Origin: Actinoplanes sp. N902-109
Lineage (GTDB): Bacteria; Actinomycetota; Actinomycetes; Mycobacteriales; Micromonosporaceae
Assembly: GCF_000389965.1 (NCBI RefSeq)
Contig: NC_021191.1
Location: 2,543,501 to 2,607,500, forward strand
DNA: 64,000 nt
Reading direction: 5' to 3'
Under the pieces are notes generated by a model. The model saw only the letters and a list, made by a program, of their open reading frames with translations. It searched no databases and was not told where the DNA came from. Shown in pieces: positions 54,866 to 63,015 of the stretch; position 1 is the first letter of the stretch; each line of letters opens with the position of its first letter. Made by a program: the position numbers and the translations under genes.

Positions 54866-56961
54866 GCCCCGGACTGCTGGCCGGCTGCCGACCCGCGCAG
54901 GCTCTGCGGTTCCAGCGCGGCGACAGCTCTGGTGGCGTACGGATCAACCGCCCCGGGCGAGCCGTAGGCCTGCGCCGCGGGCCGCCCACTGCTCGGGTAC
55001 GCCGACGTCGGGACGTTGCCGGCCGCACTCGTGCCGCCGACGCCGGGCGGAGCGCTTCCGCTGGGCTGTCCAGGCGTGTTGCTGTTGGCATGACCCGCCG
55101 GCCCGGACATCGTGCCGTTGGGCTGGCCTGCTTGCCCGGCCGTGCCGCTGTTGGGCTGGCCGGGCGTGCCGCTGTTGGGCTGGCCAGGCGTGGTGGCGTT
55201 GGGGCGGCTTCCCTGACCGGGTGCCGTGCCGTCGGGGCGGCTCCCCTGACCGGGTGCCGTGCCGTCGGGGCGGCTTCCCTGGCCGGGCGCCGTGCCGTTG
55301 GGGTGGTCTGCCTGGCCGGGCGCGGCGCCGGAGTGGGGGGCCGCCGGAGCGGGCGTGGCGCGGGAGCCGTATGCGACGCCGGTGCGCGAGTCACCGGCCT
55401 CCGGCTGGGCGGGATAGGGGTCGCCCCCAGCCGTCCCGCGCGAACCGTAGGGCTGGGAGTGGTCGGCACTGCCCACGGCCGATCCATGCGAACCGTGGGA
55501 CTCCGACTGACTCGCGGCACTGTGCAGATCCGGGGCGGCGCCGCGGGTGGCGGCCGGGCCTTGGCCGTAGGCGGGGTCTGAGCCCGGCTGGGCAGGCGCG
55601 CGGAAGCCGTAAGGATCGGGCTGCGCGGCCGCGGGCGGCTCCGCGGCGGGAGTGCGCCAGCCACCGTGCCCGTCGGCGGGGGATTGCGGGTGGTTCCGTT
55701 CGCCGCGCCCGGGGTCGGGTTGCGCGGCGGGGTAGGCGGCGGTCGCCTGCGGCTCCGAGGTGGAAGCGCGCCAACCGCCCTCACCACCGGTGGCAGGCTG
55801 CGGCGTGCTGCCCCACCCAGCGGGCTGCGACGTGGCGGGCTGCGACGTTGCGGGCTGTGACGTTGCGGGCTGTGACGTTGCGGGCTGGGGGGTGGCGCCC
55901 CAGCCGTTCGAGGTGGTCGCGCCCCAACCGGCGGGGGCGGGGGCGGGGGCCGCAGGCTGCGGGGCGCCGCGACCGGCGGGCGTGGTGGCCGGGGCGGCGG
56001 GCAGGGGGACCGGGACCGACTGGATGGCGTCGGAGAGGACCTCGGGGGCGGTGGCGCCGCGGAGCTGGGCGTCGGGGGAGAGCAGGATGCGGTGGGCGAA
56101 GACCGGGGCGAGGAGGGCCTTGAAGTCCTCGGGGAGGACGTAGCCGCGACCGTTGATCAGGGCGTAGGCCGAGGCCGCGCGGGTCAGGGCGATCACGCCG
56201 CGGGGGCTGACGCCGACCCGGACCTGGGGGTGGTTGCGGGTGGCGGCGGCGAGGCGGACCGCGTACGTGTAGAGCTGGTCGGCGATGTGGACGCGCTGGG
56301 CCAGCCGGACCATCTCGCCGACGGTGGTGGTGTCGGTGACCGGGTCGAGCGAGTCGGGGGAGCGGACGGCCGCGCCGCGCAGGACCTCGACCTCGACCTC
56401 CTCGTCCGGGTAGCCGACGGAGAGCTTGACGAGGAAGCGGTCGAGCTGGGCCTCGGGCAGCCGGTAGGTGCCGTCCATCTCGACCGGGTTCTGCGTCGCC
56501 ACGACCAGGAACGGCTGGGGCACCGGGTGCGGGACGCCGTCGACGGTGACGCGGCGTTCCTCCATCACCTCCAGCAGCGCCGACTGGGTCTTGGGCGAGG
56601 CGCGGTTGATCTCGTCGGCGATGACGATGTTGGCGAAGACCGGGCCGGGGTGGAACTCGAAGCCACGGCTGGCCTGGTTGAAGATCGTGACGCCGGAGAC
56701 GTCGGAGGGCAGCAGGTCGGGGGTGAACTGGATGCGCCGCCACTGCCCGCGCACCGCCGCGGCCAGCGCCCGGGCCAGCGTGGTCTTGCCGACGCCGGGC
56801 ACGTCCTCCAGCAGCACGTGACCCTGGGCGAAGAACGCGGTCAGGGCCAGCCGCACGACCTCGGGCTTGCCCAGCACGACCGTGCCGACGCGCTCGGCGA
56901 GCTGGGCGGCGATGCCGGCGAACGTCTGTACGTGCTGGGGCGGGATCTGTTCGTTGCGCAA
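54862..56961 (-). CDS. MoxR-family AAA ATPase with long repetitive C-terminal extension
   Basis: Residues 1-325 are a typical MoxR ATPase: Walker A DVPGVGKTTLARAL (about 52-65), Walker B NIVIADEINRASPKTQSALLEVMEE, sensor 1 VATQNPVE and EAQLDRFLVKL, and the lid region GVSPRGVIALTRAASAYALINGR. The usual length is 310-350; this protein continues to 699 residues with a Pro/Gly/Ser/Gln-rich extension that contains tandem QPATS (5-residue) and GTAPGQGSRPD (11-residue) repeats. MoxR ATPases act as chaperones with DUF58 partners. ATG 56961 is the start. The extension is presumably disordered. Confidence 0.92.
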   Translation of the reverse strand: MRNEQIPPQHVQTFAGIAAQLAERVGTVVLGKPEVVRLALTAFFAQGHVLLEDVPGVGKTTLARALAAAVRGQWRRIQFTPDLLPSDVSGVTIFNQASRGFEFHPGPVFANIVIADEINRASPKTQSALLEVMEERRVTVDGVPHPVPQPFLVVATQNPVEMDGTYRLPEAQLDRFLVKLSVGYPDEEVEVEVLRGAAVRSPDSLDPVTDTTTVGEMVRLAQRVHIADQLYTYAVRLAAATRNHPQVRVGVSPRGVIALTRAASAYALINGRGYVLPEDFKALLAPVFAHRILLSPDAQLRGATAPEVLSDAIQSVPVPLPAAPATTPAGRGAPQPAAPAPAPAGWGATTSNGWGATPQPATSQPATSQPATSQPATSQPAGWGSTPQPATGGEGGWRASTSEPQATAAYPAAQPDPGRGERNHPQSPADGHGGWRTPAAEPPAAAQPDPYGFRAPAQPGSDPAYGQGPAATRGAAPDLHSAASQSESHGSHGSAVGSADHSQPYGSRGTAGGDPYPAQPEAGDSRTGVAYGSRATPAPAAPHSGAAPGQADHPNGTAPGQGSRPDGTAPGQGSRPDGTAPGQGSRPNATTPGQPNSGTPGQPNSGTAGQAGQPNGTMSGPAGHANSNTPGQPSGSAPPGVGGTSAAGNVPTSAYPSSGRPAAQAYGSPGAVDPYATRAVAALEPQSLRGSAAGQQSGA
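55196..55310 (-). repeat. Tandem 33-bp repeats in the MoxR extension
   Basis: About three and a half 33-bp units encode GTAPGQGSRPD in the 3' half of the MoxR gene. A second array of four 15-bp units (QPATS) lies at about 55820-55890 in the same reading frame. Boundaries are approximate. Confidence 0.8.
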
Positions 56962-56971
56962 GAGTGGGTCC

Positions 56972-59659
56972 TCAGCAGGTGGGCAGGTCGTTCACGTCGT
57001 CGCCACCGTCGAGGTTGAACCAGGCGAACGGGATGTAGTTCTTGCCCTTGTAGTTGACCTGGATCCACCAGCTCGACTGCTTCTGGTGGTTGTAGATGTA
57101 CGAGTCGATATTGTCGCCCTTTTTCTTGCAGTACGCCTCCAGGCGGGTGCCGGGCTTGGCCCAGCCGACCTGCTTGTCGTTGTCCTGCGAGGTGACGCTG
57201 AAGATCTCGTTGCCGTTACGCCCGTCGACGTCCTTGTCGCAGTACGTCGCGGTGTCGCCGTTCTCGCCGTTGTTGCAGGTCGCGGTGCCGTAGAGGGCGT
57301 CCGTCGACTGCGCCTTGGTCTTGGTGACGGTGCCGGCGGCGTTCTTGGCGGTCACGGTGAACGTGTACGACGTGCTGGGCTTGAGGCTGCCGATCTTGAG
57401 GCTGGAGCAGCTGCCGGAGGTGCTGCCCCCGCCGCCGGACGCGGTCATCGAGCAGGCCGCGGTGCCACCGCCGGCGTTGACCGTGAAGGTGACCGTGCCG
57501 GAGTTGTAGGTGGCGGACGAGCCGGTGATGGTGATGACCGGCTGGGCCACGGTCTTGGCAGTCGCGGTGCCCGGGTCGCCCTCGCCGGCCTCGTTGACCG
57601 CGCGCACTTCGACCTGCACGGTCTCGCCCTCGCCGAAGCCGTTGAGGGTGGCGCTGGTGCCATCGGTGACCTCGGTGGTCCTGCCCCCGGCGGCGACCAG
57701 GTACTTGGTGATGGGGCGGCCGTTCTCGGCCGGGGCGGTCCAGGCGACCTGGATCGTGCCGGGCTGGCTGCCCACGGTGGTGGCGTCCACGCTGTCGACC
57801 CGGGCGGGCTTGGCGAACGGCACGACGCTGGCGCTGACCGGGGATGCCTTGGAACCGGCCCCGCGCTCGTTGACGGCCACCACGGTGAACGCGTACTGCT
57901 TGCCGTACTCGAGGTCGCCGTCCTTGATCGTCAGCGACGTGCCGTCGGTGACGTCGCCGACCGGGGCGCTGCCGCCCTCGCTGATCGCGGTGACCGTGTA
58001 GCGGTCGATCTTCAGGCCCTGACCGTTGGCCTCGGGCCAGCTGACCACGACCGTGCCGTCCGGCTTGGCCTCGGCGGTGACCGCGGTGGGCGCGTCGGGG
58101 ACCTCGGCGGTCGGCTTCACGGCGTTGCTGCTGCGGGCCGGGCCGTCACCCTTTTTGTTGACCGCGTGCACGGCGAAGGTGTACGTCTCGCCGTTGGTCA
58201 GCCCGGCCACGTCCAGCGCGCGCTGGTCGGCGCCCACCTGCCAGGTCTTGCCGGCGCCCTCGACCACGTAGCGGGTGACAGTGGCGCCGTTGGCCGGGGC
58301 GGCCTGCCAGGTGACCCGGGCCTCGGCGTTGCCGGCGGCGGCGCGCACGTTGCGCGGCGCACCCGGCTTGGTGGCGACCGGCTTGCGGGGCTTGGGCGGG
58401 GGCGGCGGCGGGTCGGGCGGGGTGGGCGGCGGGTCGCCACCGAGCACGTCGTCGGCGTACTTGTCGACGGTGCGCACCTGGTGGGCGTCGTCGACGACCC
58501 TGGCTTTGTCGGAGCCGGGCGCGTTGATGAACAGGTAGTTCTCGCGGACCTCGAGGTCGAGCGGGCCGCCCGGCTTCTCGAACGCGATGTTCTGCTGCTG
58601 GCGGCCGGTCTGGTCGAACACGTGCACCGTGCCGGTGGCCTCGTCGGCGACATAGAAGTAGCCCTCGTAGGCCACCGCGGGCTGCAGCTCGGTGCCGTCG
58701 CCGGTGCCGGGCACCGGGAAGTTGGCCGTCGTGGTGGTGCCGGAGACGCCGAGGACCTTGCGGGAATCGGGCACGGTGACCGGCACGACCGAGCCCTCGG
58801 TGTGCTCGGGCAGCGTGCCCGGACCGTCGAGCGGCAGCGTGACGGTGTCCTTGGTCTTGTCGTGGACCGTGGTCAGCACGTTGGTGGTGCGGTCGAGCAC
58901 GGCCACGCCGTCGTCGAGCGTGGAGATCGCGAGGTCGTGGCTGGCCGCGGCGACCGCCTCGGTGCGCACCAGGGCCGGACCGGCGACCTGGGCACCGGCA
59001 CCGGCGCTGCCCTCGGCGTCGCCGGGCAGCGGGGCCGGGGTGATCGCGGACACCGTGCCCTCGCCCGGCAGCGCGATCCACAGCTTGCCCTTGCCGTCGA
59101 ACACCCCACCGGCGATGCCCGGCGGATAGCGCAGGGGTGCGCCGACGACCTGCAGCGTGGCCGGGTCGAGCTGGCTGACCATGCCCTGCACGGAGTCGAT
59201 GACGAACGCGGCGTCGTCGTTGAGGGCGACATGCACGCCGATGCCGGAGGAGGTGTCGAAGGTGGCTGCCTGCTGAAGAGAGGTCAGGTCCATCGTGCTG
59301 ACCTGGCCGGTCTGCACGTCGCGGAGCAGCACGAACCGGTCGTTCTGCACGATCTGCACCTGGTGGCCGCGGGCCTTGGGCACGTCGACGCGGGTGTCGA
59401 CCCGGGCGGTCACGCCGTTGATCCGGGCGACCTCGCCCTTGCCGCTGCTCCACGCCCAGGAGGCGGCGTCGAAGCTGGCGACCGCCTGATCGGCCGAGCC
59501 GAGGCCGAGCACGGTGAGCCCGAGACCGGCGACCAGGGCCGCCACGGTGCCGATCGTGACCAGGCCGCCCCGGCTGCGCCAGCGGCGCCGGACGCGTGGC
59601 GTCACGGTATCTGCACTGATCACAGGATCTGCACTGCTCACAGAATCTGCGCTGCTCAC
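56972..59659 (-). CDS. Membrane-anchored FN3-repeat protein with beta-propeller-like domain
   Basis: The 895-residue protein has a cytoplasmic N-terminus, one membrane helix (VTIGTVAALVAGLGLTVLGL, about residues 34-53), an extracytoplasmic domain that looks like a beta-propeller (VLLRDVQTGQVSTMDL; AVAYEGYFYVADEATGTVHVFD), a proline-rich linker (PPPTPPDPPPPPPKPRKP), about three fibronectin type III domains and a Cys-rich C-terminal domain ending DDVNDLPTC. FN3 proteins beside MoxR-DUF58-TgpA genes are a conserved actinobacterial arrangement. GTG 59659 is chosen because GGGGAGG lies 10 nt upstream and a TATGAT promoter element overlaps the more distal ATGs. Three 18-bp repeats encode VSSADS-VSSADP-VISADT at the start. 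Confidence 0.85.
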   Translation of the reverse strand: MSSADSVSSADPVISADTVTPRVRRRWRSRGGLVTIGTVAALVAGLGLTVLGLGSADQAVASFDAASWAWSSGKGEVARINGVTARVDTRVDVPKARGHQVQIVQNDRFVLLRDVQTGQVSTMDLTSLQQAATFDTSSGIGVHVALNDDAAFVIDSVQGMVSQLDPATLQVVGAPLRYPPGIAGGVFDGKGKLWIALPGEGTVSAITPAPLPGDAEGSAGAGAQVAGPALVRTEAVAAASHDLAISTLDDGVAVLDRTTNVLTTVHDKTKDTVTLPLDGPGTLPEHTEGSVVPVTVPDSRKVLGVSGTTTTANFPVPGTGDGTELQPAVAYEGYFYVADEATGTVHVFDQTGRQQQNIAFEKPGGPLDLEVRENYLFINAPGSDKARVVDDAHQVRTVDKYADDVLGGDPPPTPPDPPPPPPKPRKPVATKPGAPRNVRAAAGNAEARVTWQAAPANGATVTRYVVEGAGKTWQVGADQRALDVAGLTNGETYTFAVHAVNKKGDGPARSSNAVKPTAEVPDAPTAVTAEAKPDGTVVVSWPEANGQGLKIDRYTVTAISEGGSAPVGDVTDGTSLTIKDGDLEYGKQYAFTVVAVNERGAGSKASPVSASVVPFAKPARVDSVDATTVGSQPGTIQVAWTAPAENGRPITKYLVAAGGRTTEVTDGTSATLNGFGEGETVQVEVRAVNEAGEGDPGTATAKTVAQPVITITGSSATYNSGTVTFTVNAGGGTAACSMTASGGGGSTSGSCSSLKIGSLKPSTSYTFTVTAKNAAGTVTKTKAQSTDALYGTATCNNGENGDTATYCDKDVDGRNGNEIFSVTSQDNDKQVGWAKPGTRLEAYCKKKGDNIDSYIYNHQKQSSWWIQVNYKGKNYIPFAWFNLDGGDDVNDLPTC

Positions 59660-59699
59660 AGGCTGCCTACCTCCCCGTCGACCCCGTAGGACGCAGGCC

Positions 59700-59730
59700 A
59701 TCATAGGGTGCTGGGGACCGTCGGGGACAA
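59700..59730 (-). promoter_or_regulatory. Predicted promoter of the FN3-MoxR-DUF58-TgpA operon
   Basis: On the minus strand TTGTCC (59725-59730) and TATGAT (59700-59705) are separated by 19 bp, slightly long. The downstream GGGGAGG (59670-59676) and GTG 59659 follow at sensible distances. This placement argues against the ATG codons that overlap the -10 element. Confidence 0.45.
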
Positions 59731-59774
59731 ACGCGCCGGTCACGGTTGTGGACAAACTCGATCACGAAAAGTGA

Positions 59775-60869
59775 TCATGATTTTTTCGGGGTGGCGGCGT
59801 CCCGGCTCGTGCACGTCTGCGGTGACGTGGCGAACTGCGTCGCGCTGTAGACAGCCACGATCGCGAAGCAATAGTCCAGGTCAGGGTTGAGGCCGTTGAG
59901 ATCGAACGACGTGGTGCCCGGCCCGACCTGACCCATCGACTTGAGCTGTTCGCCGGGGTGCCCGCCGGTGACGATGAACGACACCCGGCCGTTCGCCGGA
60001 TCGGTCCAGAACAGTTTCACCGACGATCCGTAATCACGCATGCGCACATCGGTGGGTGCCGGCCCGCTCAGGGTTGGCGCGTTCGAGCGGTCGTCCTTGT
60101 CGCCCGGCTTGGCCAGCACGACCACGAGCGCGACCACGGCGATGATCACGCCGAAGGCCGCCGCGATGGCCGCGAACAACGCCGGCGCCCGCATCGAGAA
60201 GCCCGATCGCGCGGGTTGCGCCGGTGCCGCCACGACCGTTTCCCGCGGTACGGCCGGAGCAGCCGCCCACGCCCCGGGGGCAGGGGGCACCTCGGGAAAC
60301 GGCGGAACCGCAGGCGCCCCGGCGAAAGACGCACCGGGAAAAGACACAGGCGCCCCGGAGAACGGAGCAGGAGCAGGGGCAGGGGCAGGGGCAGCCGCGG
60401 GCGTGACAACGGGCGCCGGCAGCTCCATCCGTACCGTAGGAGGGTCTTCGCCCAGGTAGTCCCGCGCCCGGGTGACCATCCAGTGGTCCGGGCCCAGCAC
60501 CCCCGGCCCGTGCGCCGCCACCCGCCCGAACGCCCGCCGCGCCTCGTGCCTGTTCTCCATCTCCTCGGCGACCACGCCCAGCTCGTACGAGATGCCCAGC
60601 ATCAGCGGGTCGGTCTCGCCGAGCCGCCACTGCCCGGCCGCGTACGCCTCCTCCAGCACCCGGCGCGCACCCGGCGCATCGCCCGCGCGGTGCAGCACGA
60701 CGGCGAGCTGGTGGGCGGTGGTCAGCACCTCGGGGTCGTCCTCGCCGAGGTTCATCCGGCCCAGCTCGACGGCGTGTTCGAGCAGGGCGCGGGCCTGGGC
60801 CGGCTCGCCCGCGTCGGCGAGGGCCTGGGCGTGCCGGCGGGTGGCCTGGAGTGGGGACGGCTGGGACAC
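59775..60869 (-). CDS. TPR/FN3 single-pass membrane protein
   Basis: The 364-residue protein has N-terminal tetratricopeptide repeats (ARRHAQALADAGEPAQARALLEHAVELGRMNLGEDDPEVLTTAHQLAVVLHRAGD...), a Pro/Ala-rich linker, one membrane helix (APALFAAIAAAFGVIIAVVALVVVLA, about 225-250) and a C-terminal FN3-like extracytoplasmic domain (TDVRMRDYGSSVKLFWTDPANGRVSFIV; FDLNGLNPDLDYCFAIVAVY). It lies upstream of, and in the same direction as, the FN3-MoxR operon, which suggests a shared envelope function. Role unknown. Confidence 0.82.
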   Translation of the reverse strand: MSQPSPLQATRRHAQALADAGEPAQARALLEHAVELGRMNLGEDDPEVLTTAHQLAVVLHRAGDAPGARRVLEEAYAAGQWRLGETDPLMLGISYELGVVAEEMENRHEARRAFGRVAAHGPGVLGPDHWMVTRARDYLGEDPPTVRMELPAPVVTPAAAPAPAPAPAPFSGAPVSFPGASFAGAPAVPPFPEVPPAPGAWAAAPAVPRETVVAAPAQPARSGFSMRAPALFAAIAAAFGVIIAVVALVVVLAKPGDKDDRSNAPTLSGPAPTDVRMRDYGSSVKLFWTDPANGRVSFIVTGGHPGEQLKSMGQVGPGTTSFDLNGLNPDLDYCFAIVAVYSATQFATSPQTCTSRDAATPKKS

Positions 60870-60963
60870 GCAGCCATGCTGCCGGAGAACCCCGCGATCC
60901 CGCCAGTACGCGAGGACGAACCGCCCATGAGCGTCCTGATCGTCGAACCCACTGGCTGATCCT

Positions 60964-60993
60964 TAGTCGGATTCGTATAGTCGGATCCGATTA
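60964..60993. promoter_or_regulatory. PadR operator candidate
   Basis: TAGTCGGATCCGATTA (60978-60993) is a nearly perfect 16-bp palindrome. A second TAGTCGGAT half begins 14 bp upstream (60964). The array ends at the GGGAGG ribosome-binding site of the PadR gene at 61005, consistent with autorepression. Confidence 0.6.
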
Positions 60994-61004
60994 GGGAGGT
61001 CGGT

Positions 61005-61589
61005 GTGGCGGCGAGACAGATCAGGAACACCCTCGCGCTCGCGGTGCTGGGGTTGCTGCTGGAGAAGCCCATGCATCCGTACGAGATCGCGGCGACGTTG
61101 AAGGAACGGAACAAGGACAGCAGTTTCAAGATCACCACGGGTTCGCTGTACGACACGGTCGCGGCGCTGGCGAAGCACGGCTGGATCGAGCCGGTGGAGA
61201 CACTGCGCGACGGCAACCGTCCGGAGCGAACCGTCTACCAGCACACCGCGCTGGGCCACAAGGAGTTCCTGGGCTGGATCGACGAACTCATCCGTACCCC
61301 GGTCACAGAATTCCCGAAGTTCGTCGCGGCGGTGTCCTACCTGGGCGTGCTCGGGCCGCAGGGCGCCGCCGACGCGCTGGCCGAACGGGCCGGGCATCTC
61401 GAGCAGCGCATCGCCGATCTGCGCGCGGTGCTGGACCAGACGGTCGGCTCGGGGGCGGTGCCGCGGCTGTTCATGATCGAGGGCGACTACACGCTGCACG
61501 CCTGGCAGGCCGAGCTGGCCTGGACCCGGCGCACGCTGAGCGAGATCCGCGACGGCAGCCTGGCCTGGCCGGGGGCGGTGGCGCCGTGA
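61005..61589 (+). CDS. PadR-family transcriptional regulator
   Basis: The 194-residue protein has the PadR winged helix NTLALAVLGLLLEKPMHPYEIAATLKERNKDSSFKITTGSLYDTVAALAKHGWIEPVET and a helical C-terminal domain (ALAERAGHLEQRIADLRAVLDQ). GTG 61005 follows GGGAGGTCG. Its stop overlaps the monooxygenase GTG by 4 nt, so regulator and enzyme are made from one message. PadR proteins often respond to phenolic or aromatic compounds, fitting the downstream enzyme. Confidence 0.93.
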   Translation: MAARQIRNTLALAVLGLLLEKPMHPYEIAATLKERNKDSSFKITTGSLYDTVAALAKHGWIEPVETLRDGNRPERTVYQHTALGHKEFLGWIDELIRTPVTEFPKFVAAVSYLGVLGPQGAADALAERAGHLEQRIADLRAVLDQTVGSGAVPRLFMIEGDYTLHAWQAELAWTRRTLSEIRDGSLAWPGAVAP

Positions 61590-62986
61590 CCGACGTACTG
61601 ACCGACCTGACCGACGTACTGATCGTGGGTGCCGGTCCGGCCGGACTGCTGCTGGCCACCGAGCTGCGGCTGGCCGGTGTGGACACCGTCCTCGTCGAAC
61701 GCAGCGCGACCCGGCCGGGCTTCTGCCGCGGCTACAACCTCAACGCCCGCGCGCTGGACCTGCTGAGCCGGCGCGGGCTGGCCGAGCGGTTCATCGCCGA
61801 GGGCTGGCAGGTGCCGCACGCCGCCTTCGGTGGGCTGCCGGTGACGCTGAGCCTGGCCGGTACGCACACCGACCACCCGTTCAGCCTCGGCATCCCGCAG
61901 ACCAGGGTGGAGGAGGTGCTCGAACAGCACGCGCTGCACCTCGGCACCGATCTGCGCCGCGGCCACGACCTGCGCACCCTGCACCAGGACGCCGACGGGG
62001 TGACCGCGACCGTGGCCGCCGCCGACGGGGAGTACCGGATCCGGGCGCGCTACCTCGTCGGCTGCGACGGCGGCCGCAGCACGGTTCGCAAGCAGGCCGG
62101 GATCGCCTTCCCCGGCACCGCAGCCACCCGGGTCGTGCTGCTCGCCGATGTGGAGTGCGACCTGCCGTACGGCGTGACCGACGGGGTGATGGTCATCCCG
62201 CGGCCGGGGTACTCGCGGGTGCTGGTGGCCGACGAGGACAGAGCCGCACCGCTGACGCTGGAGCTGGTGCAGACGGCCGTGGACAAGGCACTCGGCCGGC
62301 ACGTCGAGCTGCGCAACCCGCGCTGGCTCACCCGGTTCGGCGACGCCGTGCGGCAGGCCGCCGAGTACGTGCACGGCCGGGTGGTCCTCGCCGGGGACGC
62401 CGCGCACATCCACCCGCCGGCCGGTGCGATCGGCGTGAACGTCGCCCTGGACGATGCGTTCAATCTGGGGTGGAAACTCGCCGCGACGGTGCACGGCACC
62501 GCGCCGGACGGGCTGCTCGCCAGCTACCACACCGAGCGGCACGCGGCCGGGGTGCAGTTGCTCGCCAGCACCCAGGCGCAGGCGCTGCTCGGCGATGGCG
62601 ATGGCGGGCCGTTGCGCGACCTGATGACCCGGGTCGCCCATCACCCGGCCGGCAACAAGGCCTTCGCCGAGGTCATCACCGGACTGGACACCCGCTATCC
62701 GACCGCGGCCGGGGGCAACCACCCCTGGCTCGGGCTGCTCGCACCCGACCTCGCGCTCACCACCAGCACCGGGCCGACGACGCTGGCCACCCTGCTCGGA
62801 CCCGGTCGCAGCGTCCTGCTGGACCTGGACGGCGGGCTGCGCCGCGGGCTGCGGGCGGGTTGCCCGGATCACCCCGGACTGAGCGGACTCCTGGTGCGCC
62901 CGGACGGGCACGTCGCCTGGATCGGCACCACCGGCACCGACGGTCTCGACGCAGCACTTGACCGGTTGCCGACGCAGGCATTCTGA
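61586..62986 (+). CDS. FAD-dependent aromatic monooxygenase (PHBH-type)
   Basis: The 466-residue protein is a class A flavoprotein hydroxylase: FAD motif LIVGAGPAGLLLATELRLAGVDTVLVERS, the DG motif YLVGCDGGRSTVRKQAGI and the GD motif VVLAGDAAHIHPPAGAIGVNVALDDAFNLGWKLA. A C-terminal thioredoxin-like domain (about 375-466) is visible. It most resembles actinobacterial polyketide hydroxylases and resistance enzymes that act on aromatic substrates such as rifamycin or tetracenes. Coupling to PadR suggests induction by its own substrate. The exact substrate is unknown. Confidence 0.92.
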   Translation: MTDVLTDLTDVLIVGAGPAGLLLATELRLAGVDTVLVERSATRPGFCRGYNLNARALDLLSRRGLAERFIAEGWQVPHAAFGGLPVTLSLAGTHTDHPFSLGIPQTRVEEVLEQHALHLGTDLRRGHDLRTLHQDADGVTATVAAADGEYRIRARYLVGCDGGRSTVRKQAGIAFPGTAATRVVLLADVECDLPYGVTDGVMVIPRPGYSRVLVADEDRAAPLTLELVQTAVDKALGRHVELRNPRWLTRFGDAVRQAAEYVHGRVVLAGDAAHIHPPAGAIGVNVALDDAFNLGWKLAATVHGTAPDGLLASYHTERHAAGVQLLASTQAQALLGDGDGGPLRDLMTRVAHHPAGNKAFAEVITGLDTRYPTAAGGNHPWLGLLAPDLALTTSTGPTTLATLLGPGRSVLLDLDGGLRRGLRAGCPDHPGLSGLLVRPDGHVAWIGTTGTDGLDAALDRLPTQAF

Positions 62987-63015
62987 ACGGCGGCCCGGCG
63001 GCGCAGCCTGACGGC

